A program made the position numbers and the translations under genes. A DNA stretch of 36,553 nt. Origin: SIG672 sp045657105 (GTDB taxonomy: Bacteria > Bacillota > Clostridia > Oscillospirales > CAG-272). The notes under the pieces were generated by a model, which saw only the letters and a program-made list of their open reading frames with translations, did no database searches and was not told the origin of the DNA. Each line of letters begins with the position of its first letter. Positions within the stretch are counted from its first letter, which is position 1. The DNA lies in NCBI GenBank assembly GCA_045657105.1, contig JAZOSN010000023.1, positions 1 through 36,553 on the forward strand, written 5' to 3'. This document shows, one piece after another, positions 1-8,506 of this stretch.

Positions 1-771
1 CTTTATGACCTCTGCAAGACTTCCCTTTTCGCAGTTTGGGTTCGACTCCTGTGCAAGCTTTTTATGCTCCTCTGTTAGCCACGTGCTTGGATCGTCCTTC
101 GATATTGCCCCGTTTCTATCGGCAAAAATAAGATTTTTCGCGCCGAACGCCATAAACAGACGTCCGATGGCAGTTCCTGCCGCACCTGCTCCGTTAACGA
201 CGATCTTGACCTGCTCAATAGACTTGCTGGCAAGGCGAAGCGAGTTTTCGAGAGCGGCGGTTGCGATTATAGCCGTACCGTGCTGATCGTCATGAAAGAT
301 AGGAATATCCGATATTTCTTTAAGCTTTCTTTCGATTTCAAAGCATCTCGGAGCGGCTATATCCTCAAGGTTTACACCGCCGAAGCTTCCGAGAAGCAGA
401 GCTACCGTTTTTACAAATTCATCAACGTCCTTGGTACGTATGCAAAGCGGTATAGCATCTATATTTCCGAACTTATTGAAGAGCAGACATTTACCCTCCA
501 TTACAGGCATTCCCGCCTCGGGACCAATATCACCGAGTCCGAGGACCGCGCTTCCGTCGGTAATTACCGCCACTGTATTCCAGCGTCGGGTAAGCTCGTA
601 GGATTTACTTATATCCTTTTGAATTTCAAGGCAGGGCTGAGCGACTCCCGGTGTATATGCGAGCGAGAGATCATCTCTGCTCTCAACGGGAGTATCTGAA
701 TCTATACGTATTTTCCCCTTCCACTTATAATGAAATTCAAGCGATTTTTCTCCGATTGTTTTTGCAGACAT
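1..771 (-). CDS. Malic enzyme, N-terminal 257 residues (gene cut by window edge)
   Basis: This is the 5' part of an NAD(P)-dependent malic enzyme, which decarboxylates malate to pyruvate in the cytoplasm. Translating the minus strand from the ATG at 771 gives an open frame to base 1 with no stop. Family motifs are visible: SLAYTPGVAQPCLEI near residue 36, VAVITDGSAVLGLGDIGPEAG near 67, FHDDQHGTA near 160, and the glycine-rich nucleotide-binding NGAGAAGTAVGRLF around 190. The start is supported by an AGAAGGA ribosome binding site about 7 bases upstream and by a promoter at 814-842. It is transcribed divergently from the deacetylase pair. The remainder of the NAD-binding domain lies outside the window, so cofactor preference cannot be judged. 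Confidence 0.93.
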   Translation of the reverse strand, partial: MSAKTIGEKSLEFHYKWKGKIRIDSDTPVESRDDLSLAYTPGVAQPCLEIQKDISKSYELTRRWNTVAVITDGSAVLGLGDIGPEAGMPVMEGKCLLFNKFGNIDAIPLCIRTKDVDEFVKTVALLLGSFGGVNLEDIAAPRCFEIERKLKEISDIPIFHDDQHGTAIIATAALENSLRLASKSIEQVKIVVNGAGAAGTAIGRLFMAFGAKNLIFADRNGAISKDDPSTWLTEEHKKLAQESNPNCEKGSLAEVIK

Positions 772-813
772 ATTTTTTCCTTCTTTGATAAGCAAAATTT
801 CCTGTTTTTTCTT

Positions 814-842
814 ATTCTAACACATTTATTCGGATATTACAA
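814..842 (-). promoter_or_regulatory. Sigma-A promoter for the malic enzyme gene
   Basis: On the minus strand a -35 TTGTAA (837-842) and a -10 TAGAAT (814-819) are separated by 17 bases, about 40 bases before the ATG at 771. Seen by inspection only. Confidence 0.55.
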
Positions 843-914
843 GTTTTTTTAGGAATATTAAACGCCATTAAAGCGAAAAATTTTAATGTAAATAAAAAGA
901 AAGGAAGGTTAACA

Positions 915-1715
915 ATGAAGAAAAGAAACTTTGCAAAAATCCCGACAGTTCTACTCACCTTTGTCTTGATTTTTTCTTCACTCTTAAATATTTCGCCGAT
1001 ATATGCAGCCTCCTGCAAGGCGTACAACTGGTATTGCAAAAAAAACGACTCCCATGAGATACCGACGCTTGATGCGGACCTTGCATTTATAAATAGGTAC
1101 GACGGATATTACGTCAATACAAACGTAAAAGAAAACGACAAGGTAATATATCTTACCTTCGATGCAGGATATGAAAACGGAAACGTTGACAGGATACTGA
1201 GCGTTTTAAAGGATCATAATGCCCACGGAGCGTTCTTCATTCTTGAAAATCTGATAATAAGAAATCCCGAGCTTGTAAAGCGAATGGCAAACGATGGGCA
1301 TCTCGTTTGCAACCACACCGCAAAACACCCCGATATGACGAGGATAACAGATCTCGGCGTATTCAAAAAGCAGCTTTCGGATCTTGAAAAAGCGTATACC
1401 GAGCTAACGGGCGAGGAGATGGCAAAGGTATACCGTCCGCCCGAGGGGAGATTTTCAGAGCAAAATCTTGAATTTGCCAAGAGTCTGGGCTACAAGACGG
1501 TTTTCTGGTCGTTTGCTTATGCAGACTGGGATAACGACAGGCAACCCGACTGTCAGAAATCACTGAAAAAGCTGCTTGCTCATACCCATAACGGAGAGAT
1601 ACTTCTTCTTCACCCAACATCTCAGACAAACGCCGAAATACTTGACAGCTTTCTTTCTTCGCTTGAAAAAGAAGGCTATAGGTTCGGTTCGCTAAGCGAA
1701 TTATGGGAACAGTAA
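915..1715 (+). CDS. PdaA-like polysaccharide (peptidoglycan) deacetylase, secreted
   Basis: A 266-aa NodB-fold deacetylase. Residues 1-31 are a signal peptide (basic start, hydrophobic core, IYAASC), so it acts outside the membrane. Catalytic motifs are TFDAGYEN (81-88, metal-binding D83), HTAKHPD (134-140, H134 and H138), YRPPEG (173-178) and LLLHPTS (230-236). The TFDxGYENG and HTxxHPD forms are typical of the PdaA branch, which in Bacillus makes muramic delta-lactam in spore cortex. That specific role is inferred from the branch and not shown here. The start has GGAAGG 7 bases upstream. It overlaps the next deacetylase by 13 bp, so the two are probably co-translated. Confidence 0.88.
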   Translation: MKKRNFAKIPTVLLTFVLIFSSLLNISPIYAASCKAYNWYCKKNDSHEIPTLDADLAFINRYDGYYVNTNVKENDKVIYLTFDAGYENGNVDRILSVLKDHNAHGAFFILENLIIRNPELVKRMANDGHLVCNHTAKHPDMTRITDLGVFKKQLSDLEKAYTELTGEEMAKVYRPPEGRFSEQNLEFAKSLGYKTVFWSFAYADWDNDRQPDCQKSLKKLLAHTHNGEILLLHPTSQTNAEILDSFLSSLEKEGYRFGSLSELWEQ

Positions 1716-2386
1716 AGATATTTTTAAGAATTTTTGCAGTTTTAGTCACCGCTTTTTCTTTTATATTCTGCTTTTCCGCTCAAAAAGAGGTTTCTGTATC
1801 GGCGCGCAGCGACTCAAACAAATATATCGCTCTCACCTTTGACGACGGGCCTCACAAAAAATATACCGAAGAGATACTTGACATTCTTGACACCTACAAT
1901 GTAAAAGCTACCTTTTTCGTAGTAGGAGTCTGTGCCGAAAAATATCCCGAGATAATTGCACGCGAGATAGCATCAGGACACGAAATAGGAAATCACACCT
2001 ATTCACACATTCATCTTTACGGCACGAGCGGAAGCGTTATTGCGAGCGAGATCAACAAAACCGAGCAGCTTCTCTTTGAAAACAACGGATATTCGACAAC
2101 CCTCTTTCGTCCGCCCGAGGGAGTGTGCAACGATACGGTACGCGCGGTAGCGAAGGATATGAACTATTCGCTCGTTCTTTGGACGGTCGATACCAAGGAC
2201 TGGGTTCCCGTATCCTGCGAAAGCATAGTGAACACGGTTATAAAAAACACAGACGGCGGCGAGATAATCCTCATGCACGACTACGTCGTCGGTAAAAGCA
2301 ACACACCCGACGCGCTTAGGATACTGATACCAAAGCTGCTTGACGAAGGCTACACCTTCGTAACTGTTTCCGAGCTTTTACAATGA
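1703..2386 (+). CDS. Polysaccharide deacetylase (NodB domain), secreted or membrane-anchored
   Basis: A 227-aa NodB-type deacetylase with an N-terminal hydrophobic segment (residues 4-25) acting as signal or anchor. Motifs run in the normal order: ALTFDDGPH (43-51, catalytic D47 and metal ligand D48), HTYSH (98-102), FRPPEG (135-140), a W in the VLWTVDTKDW region (159-167) and IILMHD (188-193). It is a compact, complete domain expected to remove N- or O-acetyl groups from cell-wall or other glycans. The start lies inside the end of the preceding PdaA-like gene (13-bp overlap, different frame). The two are only distantly similar, so this is a pair with complementary roles rather than a fresh duplication. 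Transcription ends at the hairpin at 2387. Confidence 0.88.
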   Translation: MGTVKIFLRIFAVLVTAFSFIFCFSAQKEVSVSARSDSNKYIALTFDDGPHKKYTEEILDILDTYNVKATFFVVGVCAEKYPEIIAREIASGHEIGNHTYSHIHLYGTSGSVIASEINKTEQLLFENNGYSTTLFRPPEGVCNDTVRAVAKDMNYSLVLWTVDTKDWVPVSCESIVNTVIKNTDGGEIILMHDYVVGKSNTPDALRILIPKLLDEGYTFVTVSELLQ

Positions 2387-2412
2387 AAAACGGCTTCAAA
2401 AGAAGCCGTTTT
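2387..2412. terminator. Bidirectional intrinsic terminator
   Basis: A perfect 11-bp stem (AAAACGGCTTC with its complement) and a 4-base A loop lie directly after the TGA of the deacetylase. A/T tracts on both sides let it serve the convergent minus-strand TIM-barrel gene as well. Confidence 0.9.
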
Positions 2413-2416
2413 ACTT

Positions 2417-3277
2417 TTAAATCGACATAAGATAGTCGCATATCTTACCTGCAAGCACAAGATATTCGTGCTTTATTTCCTTTGGCATATTCCTACCGTG
2501 TACTATTTCAAGCGAAAGGTTACCCTTATATGAGTTTTCGCGCATATATCTCATAAATGAGGGCCAATCGACGTTTCCGAATGTCGGAAGAGTATGCAGA
2601 TCCATACCTGCCCAGTTATCGTGAACGTGAGTACAGCTTATATATTTGAATGCCTGCTTGAAGGCTTCAAAATGCTCCTCTCCGTACGAAAGCTGAGAGT
2701 GTCCGAAATCCCAACAACAGGAAACACACTCATCGTTATAGCTTTCGATAAGCGAAATTATCTCTTCTACCTTGCTTGAATATCTCGTACGAGGCTCGCC
2801 GTATATTGCTCTGTCCTCAAAAAGACTCTCGAATGCAATTCCGACGCCGCGCGCTTTTGCAAGCTCAACGTAGGGTGCATAAAGATCGTAAAGAATATCG
2901 TGCGCCTTTTTAGCATCAAAGGGATCCTCGGGTGTCGGATAGTATTCCTCGGCGTGCACAACACAGTATTTTGCGCCGAGTATCGCAGTATACTCAATAG
3001 AATTTTCAAGAAACTTTTTATATAATTCTTCATCGCCCTTGAATCCGCCGTTATTACGGCGAAAAGGCGCGTGAGTCTGATGTATCGTATAGCCCTTTTG
3101 ATCCATAGCTTCTCTGAGTGCATGAGATCTATTCTTCCAATCTCTCATAGACAGAGAAAAATCAAGACTTTCAAATCCAAGACTTCTGCAATATTCTATA
3201 CCTTTAATCACGTCGGATATCGGCTTTTCGGGATTATCGTATCCGAATACGGCGTCGGTATTTATTCCTTTTTTCAT
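2417..3277 (-). CDS. Xylose-isomerase-like TIM-barrel protein (sugar phosphate isomerase/epimerase family)
   Basis: A 286-aa protein of the AP endonuclease 2/xylose isomerase-like TIM-barrel superfamily. Recognisable elements include IHQTHAPF near residue 84, YCVVHAEEYYP near 139, CWDFGHSQLSYG with an Asp/His pair near 220, CTHVHDNWAGMDLHTLPTFGNVDW near 246 and SLEIVHG near 285. These His, Asp and Glu residues are the usual metal ligands of the fold. The substrate cannot be inferred, although an epimerase or isomerase acting on a sugar or cyclitol is the usual assumption. Its ATG overlaps the stop of the upstream YgiQ gene by 4 bp, so translation is coupled. It contains no signal peptide and should be cytoplasmic. 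Confidence 0.82.
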   Translation of the reverse strand: MKKGINTDAVFGYDNPEKPISDVIKGIEYCRSLGFESLDFSLSMRDWKNRSHALREAMDQKGYTIHQTHAPFRRNNGGFKGDEELYKKFLENSIEYTAILGAKYCVVHAEEYYPTPEDPFDAKKAHDILYDLYAPYVELAKARGVGIAFESLFEDRAIYGEPRTRYSSKVEEIISLIESYNDECVSCCWDFGHSQLSYGEEHFEAFKQAFKYISCTHVHDNWAGMDLHTLPTFGNVDWPSFMRYMRENSYKGNLSLEIVHGRNMPKEIKHEYLVLAGKICDYLMSI

Positions 3278-5268
3278 TTTGCTTTTCTCCTCGGTTTACT
3301 TCCCTGCACAGGTGATTTTTGGCGGCTATCTACGCCTTTGTTTTTCGAAGCAGTATTTCCTTGCTTTTTGCCCTTTCGACTGCCAAGCCGCGTATTTTTG
3401 CGCTCTGACGGCTTTTGAGATCCGTTTGCAGGTCTGCCTTTCTGATAAGCAGGGCGCACAAGACAGCTCGGAGAGTTTCCGATAAGATCCTCTCTGCCGC
3501 ACTTATGAAGTGCCTCTCGGACTATATCGGCATTTTCCGGTCTGTTAAATTGAAGAAGCGCTCTCTGCATAGTCTTTCCGTGATAGTCACCCTCACAGTA
3601 GACCTCTTTCATTGTAAGCGGATCTATTCCCGTATAGAACATAACGGTAGATGCAGTGCCCGGTGTGGGATAATAGTCCTGAACCTGCTCGGGCGAGCAA
3701 CCGATCCTTTTGAGATACTCTGCAAGACTTACCGCGTCAGAAAGACGGCTTCCCGGGTGACTCGACATAAGATAGGGCACGAGATACTGCTCCTTGCCTA
3801 CCTCTTTTGTTATCTCAAAAAATCTCTTTCTGAATTTTTCGTAAACGTCTATCGACGGCTTACCCATACATTTAAGAACGTGATCGCTCGAATGCTCGGG
3901 AGCGACCTTTAACTGACCGCTTACGTGATCCTTTACAAGCTTTTTGAAGAAGGTTTCATTCTCGTCGTAGATCAGATAGTCAAAGCGAATCCCCGAGCGG
4001 ATAAACACCTTTTTGATTTTTGGAATTTCCTCTACCTTTTTCAGAAGCTCGACATATTCACTGTGATCGACTTTCAGATTTTTACAGGGTGTAGGAGTCA
4101 GGCATTTTCGCTCCGAGCAGACTCCGTCAGTCAGTTGCTTATCGCAGGCAGGATAACGGAAATTAGCGGTAGGTCCGCCAATATCGTGAATATATCCCTT
4201 AAATCCCGGCATTTTTGTAATAAGCTCCGCCTCAGTAACAACGCTTTCTATACTGCGCGAGCGCACACTTCTTCCCTGATGAAAGGCGAGCGCGCAGAAA
4301 TTACAGGCACCGAAGCAGCCTCTGTTATGAGTTATCGAGAACTCGACCTCTGCTATACCCGGAACGCCGCCGTCATGTGCGTACATCGGGTGCCACTTTC
4401 TCGTATACGGAAGCGCGTAAACTCTGTCCAGCTCTTCTCTTTCAAGCGGCGGCATCGGCGGATTCTGCACGAGCATCTTATCTCCGTACATTTCAGTAAT
4501 CGCTCTTCCGCGAACGCTATCCTGCTCTCTGTACTGTATTCCGAAAGCCCTTGCATAAGCTTTTTTATGATTTTTGACCTCGTCGAACGAAGGGCAAGCG
4601 ACCGACGGAAAATGAAGCGTATCGTCCGCTTTCGTGAGATATACCGTTCCGCGAACGTCGTGTATCTTCTTTATCGGAACTCCCTTATCGAGAAGCTTTG
4701 CGATACGAAGCAGAATATTTTCGCCCATTCCGTAGGTCAAAATATCTGCGCGCGAGTCAACGAGCACCGAACGTCTGATTCGGTTTTCCCAGTAGTCGTA
4801 ATGCGAAAAACGTCTGAGCGAGGCTTCAAGTCCTCCGAGGATTATCGGCACGTCACCGTATGCCTCGCGAATTCTGTTTGAATAAACGATAGTTGCCCTA
4901 TCCGGACGAAGTCCTGCCTTACCGCCGGGCGAATAGTAATCGTACGAGCGTTTCTTTTTCGCGGCGGTATAATGCGCGACCATAGAGTCGATATTTCCCG
5001 CACTTACGAGAAATCCGAGGCGAGGTCTTCCAAAACGCTTAAAATCCTCGCAGCTCTTATAGTCGGGTTGCGCGAGTATTGCGACTCTGAATCCTGCATC
5101 TTCGAGAACTCTTGAAATTATCGCCGTTCCGAACGACGGATGATCGACGTAGGCATCTCCCGTAACGTAAACGAAATCGGGGGCACTCCAACCGAGCGCA
5201 CTGCATTCTTCTTTCGTAACGGGAAGAAAGCTCTCCCCGATATGAGGCGTATAGTTAATATTAGCCAT
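3274..5268 (-). CDS. YgiQ family radical SAM protein
   Basis: A 664-aa protein matching the YgiQ/UPF0313 radical SAM family. The N-terminal ~280 residues form the cobalamin-binding-like domain typical of the family (YVTGDAYVDHPSFG near 35, YSPGGKAGLRPDRA near 112, GGLEASLRRFSHYDYW near 145). The radical SAM core follows with the cluster motif RGCFGACNFC (C318, C322, C325). The last ~45 residues are a basic, low-complexity Lys/Arg/Ser tail, which is variable in homologues. The reaction of the family is not established. It is translationally coupled to the TIM-barrel gene (4-bp overlap) and follows infB after 74 bp that hold a terminator-like hairpin, so it may be partly independent of the infB operon. 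Confidence 0.92.
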   Translation of the reverse strand: MANINYTPHIGESFLPVTKEECSALGWSAPDFVYVTGDAYVDHPSFGTAIISRVLEDAGFRVAILAQPDYKSCEDFKRFGRPRLGFLVSAGNIDSMVAHYTAAKKKRSYDYYSPGGKAGLRPDRATIVYSNRIREAYGDVPIILGGLEASLRRFSHYDYWENRIRRSVLVDSRADILTYGMGENILLRIAKLLDKGVPIKKIHDVRGTVYLTKADDTLHFPSVACPSFDEVKNHKKAYARAFGIQYREQDSVRGRAITEMYGDKMLVQNPPMPPLEREELDRVYALPYTRKWHPMYAHDGGVPGIAEVEFSITHNRGCFGACNFCALAFHQGRSVRSRSIESVVTEAELITKMPGFKGYIHDIGGPTANFRYPACDKQLTDGVCSERKCLTPTPCKNLKVDHSEYVELLKKVEEIPKIKKVFIRSGIRFDYLIYDENETFFKKLVKDHVSGQLKVAPEHSSDHVLKCMGKPSIDVYEKFRKRFFEITKEVGKEQYLVPYLMSSHPGSRLSDAVSLAEYLKRIGCSPEQVQDYYPTPGTASTVMFYTGIDPLTMKEVYCEGDYHGKTMQRALLQFNRPENADIVREALHKCGREDLIGNSPSCLVRPAYQKGRPANGSQKPSERKNTRLGSRKGKKQGNTASKNKGVDSRQKSPVQGSKPRRKAK

Positions 5269-5290
5269 TTTTTATTCCTTTTTTAGTTAA

Positions 5291-5338
5291 AAACCGCCGT
5301 AACAGAGGCTTATTTTAAAAGCTCCGATACAGCGGTTT
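5291..5338 (-). terminator. Terminator-like hairpin after infB
   Basis: On the minus strand, AAACCGC near 5338 pairs with GCGGTTT near 5291, with further inner pairing (AGCTT/AAGCC-like) and a run of T after the right arm. It lies in the 74 bp between infB and the YgiQ gene. The long, interrupted loop makes it a weaker case than the other terminators. Confidence 0.55.
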
Positions 5339-5342
5339 CAAA

Positions 5343-7853
5343 TTACTGTGCTTTTACTTCAACTATCTCGAAGGCTTCAAGAATATCACCGATCTTAATA
5401 TCGTTGAACTTTTCAAGACCGATACCGCACTCGTAGCCCTGTGCGACTTCCTTAACGTCGTCCTTGAAACGGCGGAGCGAGGAGATCTTATCCTCGAAGA
5501 TAACGATACCGTCACGGACTACGCGTATCTGAGCGTTTCTCGATACCTTACCGTCCTGAACGTAAGAACCTGCGATGGTTCCTGCACCCGGAACGTGAAT
5601 GGTCTGACGAACCTCGATATGTCCGAGAAGCTGTTCCTTGAAGGTGGGCGCAAGCATACCCTTCATAGCAGCTTCGATCTCGTTGATACAGTCGTAAATA
5701 ATTCTGTAAGTGCGAATATCTACCTTCTGTCTTTCTGCGCTATCAAGTGCGCCCTTATCGGGACGTACGTTAAATCCGACGATAATAGCGTTAGATGCCG
5801 CGGCAAACATAACGTCGCTCTCGGTAATTCCGCCGACGCCGCTATGGATAACGTTTACCTTGACCTCTTCGTTGGAAAGCTTGACAAGTGATGCCTTGAC
5901 TGCTTCCGCAGATCCGCCAACGTCTGCCTTAACTACGATATTAAGCTCCTTGCTTCCCTCGTTGATCTGTGCAAAGAGATCGTCAAGGCTGACCTTGGAT
6001 GCTGCTTTGAACTGCTCTTCCTTGGATTTTGCCTTTCTCTGCTCTGCAAGCTCACGAGCCATACGCTCGTCTTTTACTGCATTGAACTCGTCGCCCGCAC
6101 TCGGAACCTCATCAAGACCGATGATTTCAACAGAATCGGAAGGTCCTGCAACCTTGACAGTTCTTCCCTTATCGTCTGTCATAGCACGAACGCGTCCCAC
6201 GGAAGTTCCGGCGATAACGGTATCTCCGTGGTAAAGCGTACCGTTCTGAACGAGAACGGTAGCAACCGGTCCTCTACCCTTATCGAGCTTAGCCTCGATT
6301 ATAGTACCCTTGGCAGCTCTGTTGGGATTAGCTTTAAGATCCTTTACCTCTGCAACGAGAAGCACCGATTCAAGAAGATCGTCTATACCCATACCGGTAA
6401 GTGCCGAAACGGGAACACAGATAGTATCTCCGCCCCATTCCTCGGGAATTATCTCGTACTGTGTAAGGCTCTGCTTGATCTGCTCGGGATTTGCAGTAGG
6501 TTTATCCATTTTATTTATTGCGACGATTATATCAACACCTGCCGCCTTAGCGTGGCTGATAGCCTCGACCGTCTGGGGCATAATTCCGTCGTCTGCCGCA
6601 ACTACGAGGATCGCAATATCCGTTACCATTGCACCTCTGAGTCGCATCGAGGTAAACGCCTCGTGTCCGGGAGTATCAAGGAAGGTAATATCCTTTCCGT
6701 TGATATGAGTCTTATACGCGCCTATATGCTGAGTAATTCCGCCCGCCTCGCCCGCGGTGACGTGAGCGTTTCTGATGCGGTCGAGAATAGAGGTCTTACC
6801 GTGGTCAACGTGTCCCATAACAACGACGACAGGAGCTCTTTCAACGAGATTTTCCGCGCTATCCTCGCTATCGTCGAAGAGCTTTTCTTCGATAGTAACG
6901 ACAACTTCCTTAGTAACTATCGCACCAAGCTCGGTACCTACGTACTCTGCGGTATCGTAGTCAACGGTCTGGTTTACAGTCGCCATAATTCCGAGTCCGA
7001 AGAGCTTTTTAATAACTTCTGCGGCGGTAACTTTAAGTCTTGAAGCGAGCTCGCCGACGCTTATCTCGTCAGGAACTGCGATAGATACCTGCTGCTTAAC
7101 GGGCGGCATCTTCTCCTGCTTCTTATTATTTTTCTGATTCTGATTATGTCTTACTCTACCGTCACTGCCCTGAACCTGTTGAGGTTGCTTTTTAGCGAAT
7201 TTCTGACGCTGAGCAGAATTTCTCGACGATTTATCGTCACTCTCGTAGCGTTCAAGCTTGGTATCGTACTTGGAAAGGTCAACACTGCTTGCACGAGTAT
7301 CAACGACCTTCGTTCCCGCACGGCGTCCGGAGATCTCGTCCGAGCGGATAACGGTTACCGCCTCTTCCTTGGCGGTGTCGGTCTGAGGACGGACTACCTG
7401 AGGACGGTTATCGGTTTTAACTCTTTCTTTTTCTTTCTTTGCCTGTTTAGATGCACTTTGAGAAGGAGCAAGAGGATTGGCAAATCTATCCTTCTTCTCC
7501 ACTACCGGCTTAGGAGTCGGCTTGAATGCAGGCTTCGGCTGCTCTTCCTTCTTAGGCGTGGGAGCACTCTCGACCTTGGGCTGCTCGGTCTTAGGTGCTT
7601 CGACCTTCTTCTCACTATCCTCAGGTCGCTCGATTTCTATCTTGGTAACGCCGTTAATATAGTCGTTAATACTTGTGACCTGATTGTTTTTAGTAAAATA
7701 TTCGATAACGAACGCAAATTCCTCGTCGGACAGAGGTGAAGAATGCGACTTTCCGGCAAATCCGTTTGCCGCAAGCATCTCCAGAATTTCTTTGTTTTTA
7801 AGTCCGAGATCTTTTGCAAGAACGCTTATTTTACAAGTAGTTCCCTTTACCAT
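5343..7853 (-). CDS. infB: Translation initiation factor IF-2
   Basis: An 836-aa IF-2, the GTPase that delivers initiator tRNA to the 30S subunit and promotes subunit joining. Residues 1-55 form the IF2_N subdomain (CKISVLAKDLGLKNKEILEML), followed by a Lys/Pro/Gln-rich linker (about 80-255) and a second IF2_N segment (about 258-310). The GTPase domain begins at VVVVMGHVDHGKTS (G1, 347-354), then GGITQHIGA (G2), DTPGHEAF (G3) and INKMD (G4). Domains II, III and IV follow to the end. Its ATG shares one base with the ylxQ stop (TAATG), the classic coupled arrangement in the rimP-nusA-rnpM-ylxQ-infB operon. rbfA, normally next, is missing here. Confidence 0.98.
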   Translation of the reverse strand: MVKGTTCKISVLAKDLGLKNKEILEMLAANGFAGKSHSSPLSDEEFAFVIEYFTKNNQVTSINDYINGVTKIEIERPEDSEKKVEAPKTEQPKVESAPTPKKEEQPKPAFKPTPKPVVEKKDRFANPLAPSQSASKQAKKEKERVKTDNRPQVVRPQTDTAKEEAVTVIRSDEISGRRAGTKVVDTRASSVDLSKYDTKLERYESDDKSSRNSAQRQKFAKKQPQQVQGSDGRVRHNQNQKNNKKQEKMPPVKQQVSIAVPDEISVGELASRLKVTAAEVIKKLFGLGIMATVNQTVDYDTAEYVGTELGAIVTKEVVVTIEEKLFDDSEDSAENLVERAPVVVVMGHVDHGKTSILDRIRNAHVTAGEAGGITQHIGAYKTHINGKDITFLDTPGHEAFTSMRLRGAMVTDIAILVVAADDGIMPQTVEAISHAKAAGVDIIVAINKMDKPTANPEQIKQSLTQYEIIPEEWGGDTICVPVSALTGMGIDDLLESVLLVAEVKDLKANPNRAAKGTIIEAKLDKGRGPVATVLVQNGTLYHGDTVIAGTSVGRVRAMTDDKGRTVKVAGPSDSVEIIGLDEVPSAGDEFNAVKDERMARELAEQRKAKSKEEQFKAASKVSLDDLFAQINEGSKELNIVVKADVGGSAEAVKASLVKLSNEEVKVNVIHSGVGGITESDVMFAAASNAIIVGFNVRPDKGALDSAERQKVDIRTYRIIYDCINEIEAAMKGMLAPTFKEQLLGHIEVRQTIHVPGAGTIAGSYVQDGKVSRNAQIRVVRDGIVIFEDKISSLRRFKDDVKEVAQGYECGIGLEKFNDIKIGDILEAFEIVEVKAQ

Positions 7854-8212
7854 TATGCTCTACCTCCCGCGGACTCTCCGTCGTCCGCCTTGATAAACAT
7901 TGTTTTGTCAAGTTTTTCATTTACTGCTTTTGCCATGCCCTCGTCTGTAAGAGCAACGCAAACCACATCTGATCCTTTTCCGATCACTCTGCCAAGCTCC
8001 TCGCCCGAAATATCAAGACGGGCAAGCGGCGTATTATAAAACGCGCAGCTATCGGATATTCGCTTATATGAATTTTCAGATGCGTCCGACGCGAGCAGAA
8101 CGAGAAAAGGCTTCTTTTTTCCTCTTATCGCATCTCTGACGAGCGTCGTTCCGAATACCAGATTTCCTGCGCGCCGCGCAAGACCGAGTATTCTTATAAT
8201 GTAATTATCCAT
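7853..8212 (-). CDS. L7Ae/L30e-family ribosomal protein-like YlxQ
   Basis: A 119-aa member of the L7Ae/L30e/S12e/Gadd45 fold, an RNA-binding domain that usually recognises kink-turns. I chose the ATG at 8212 (MDNYIIRILGLARRAGNLVFG), because the family begins here. The longer frame to 8338 adds 42 basic residues that merely overlap rnpM in another frame. Conserved landmarks are LGLARRAGNLVFG (9-21), the LVLLASDASENSYKRI segment (about 38-53) and the IGKGSDVVCVALTDEGMAKAV end. It overlaps the upstream rnpM stop by 8 bp and the infB start by 1 bp. Its role beside IF-2 is not established. Confidence 0.88.
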   Translation of the reverse strand: MDNYIIRILGLARRAGNLVFGTTLVRDAIRGKKKPFLVLLASDASENSYKRISDSCAFYNTPLARLDISGEELGRVIGKGSDVVCVALTDEGMAKAVNEKLDKTMFIKADDGESAGGRA

Positions 8213-8480
8213 TCGTTTCAAACTCCGCTTCGAGGGACTGATATATCTCCTCGGGAATCTCACATTCAAGATTTTTTTCAAAGCGCTTTGCTTTTTTTGC
8301 TTTCGCAAAGCAGCTCTGACTTTTACAGATATATGCACCTCTTCCGGACTTTTTACCTGTGAAATCGAGCGAAAGCTCTCCTTCGGGTGACCGCACGAGG
8401 CGTATCAGGTCCTTTTTTGGAAATGACTGCATACAACCGAGGCATTTTCTGCTCGGTATTTTTTTCTCCTTAATCGGCAT
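8205..8480 (-). CDS. rnpM: YlxR/RnpM family RNA-binding protein
   Basis: A 91-aa YlxR-family protein (DUF448). The hallmark RKCLGCMQSFPKKDLIRLVR is at 11-30, followed by DFTGKKSGRGAYIC (39-52), which carries the GRGAYVC signature. Homologues bind the RNA subunit of RNase P and were renamed RnpM. The symbol is given on family membership and operon position. It lies 26 bp after nusA and overlaps ylxQ by 8 bp. Start choice is supported by AAGGAGAAAAAA-type purines just after the initiator region and by family length (about 90 aa). Confidence 0.9.
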   Translation of the reverse strand: MPIKEKKIPSRKCLGCMQSFPKKDLIRLVRSPEGELSLDFTGKKSGRGAYICKSQSCFAKAKKAKRFEKNLECEIPEEIYQSLEAEFETNG

Positions 8481-8506
8481 AAAAAATCACTCCGTGCAAA
8501 TATTTT

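Noticed and set aside
3925..4881. A 318-aa plus-strand open frame
   Set aside because: It lies wholly antisense to the YgiQ radical SAM gene, has no ribosome binding site or domain, and is a shadow of that gene's codon bias.
6228..7043. A 271-aa plus-strand open frame
   Set aside because: It is antisense to infB in the region of its GTPase domain.
7853..8338. Extended start of ylxQ giving 161 aa
   Set aside because: The extra 42 residues only overlap rnpM in another frame. The family begins at MDNYIIRILGLARRAG (8212).
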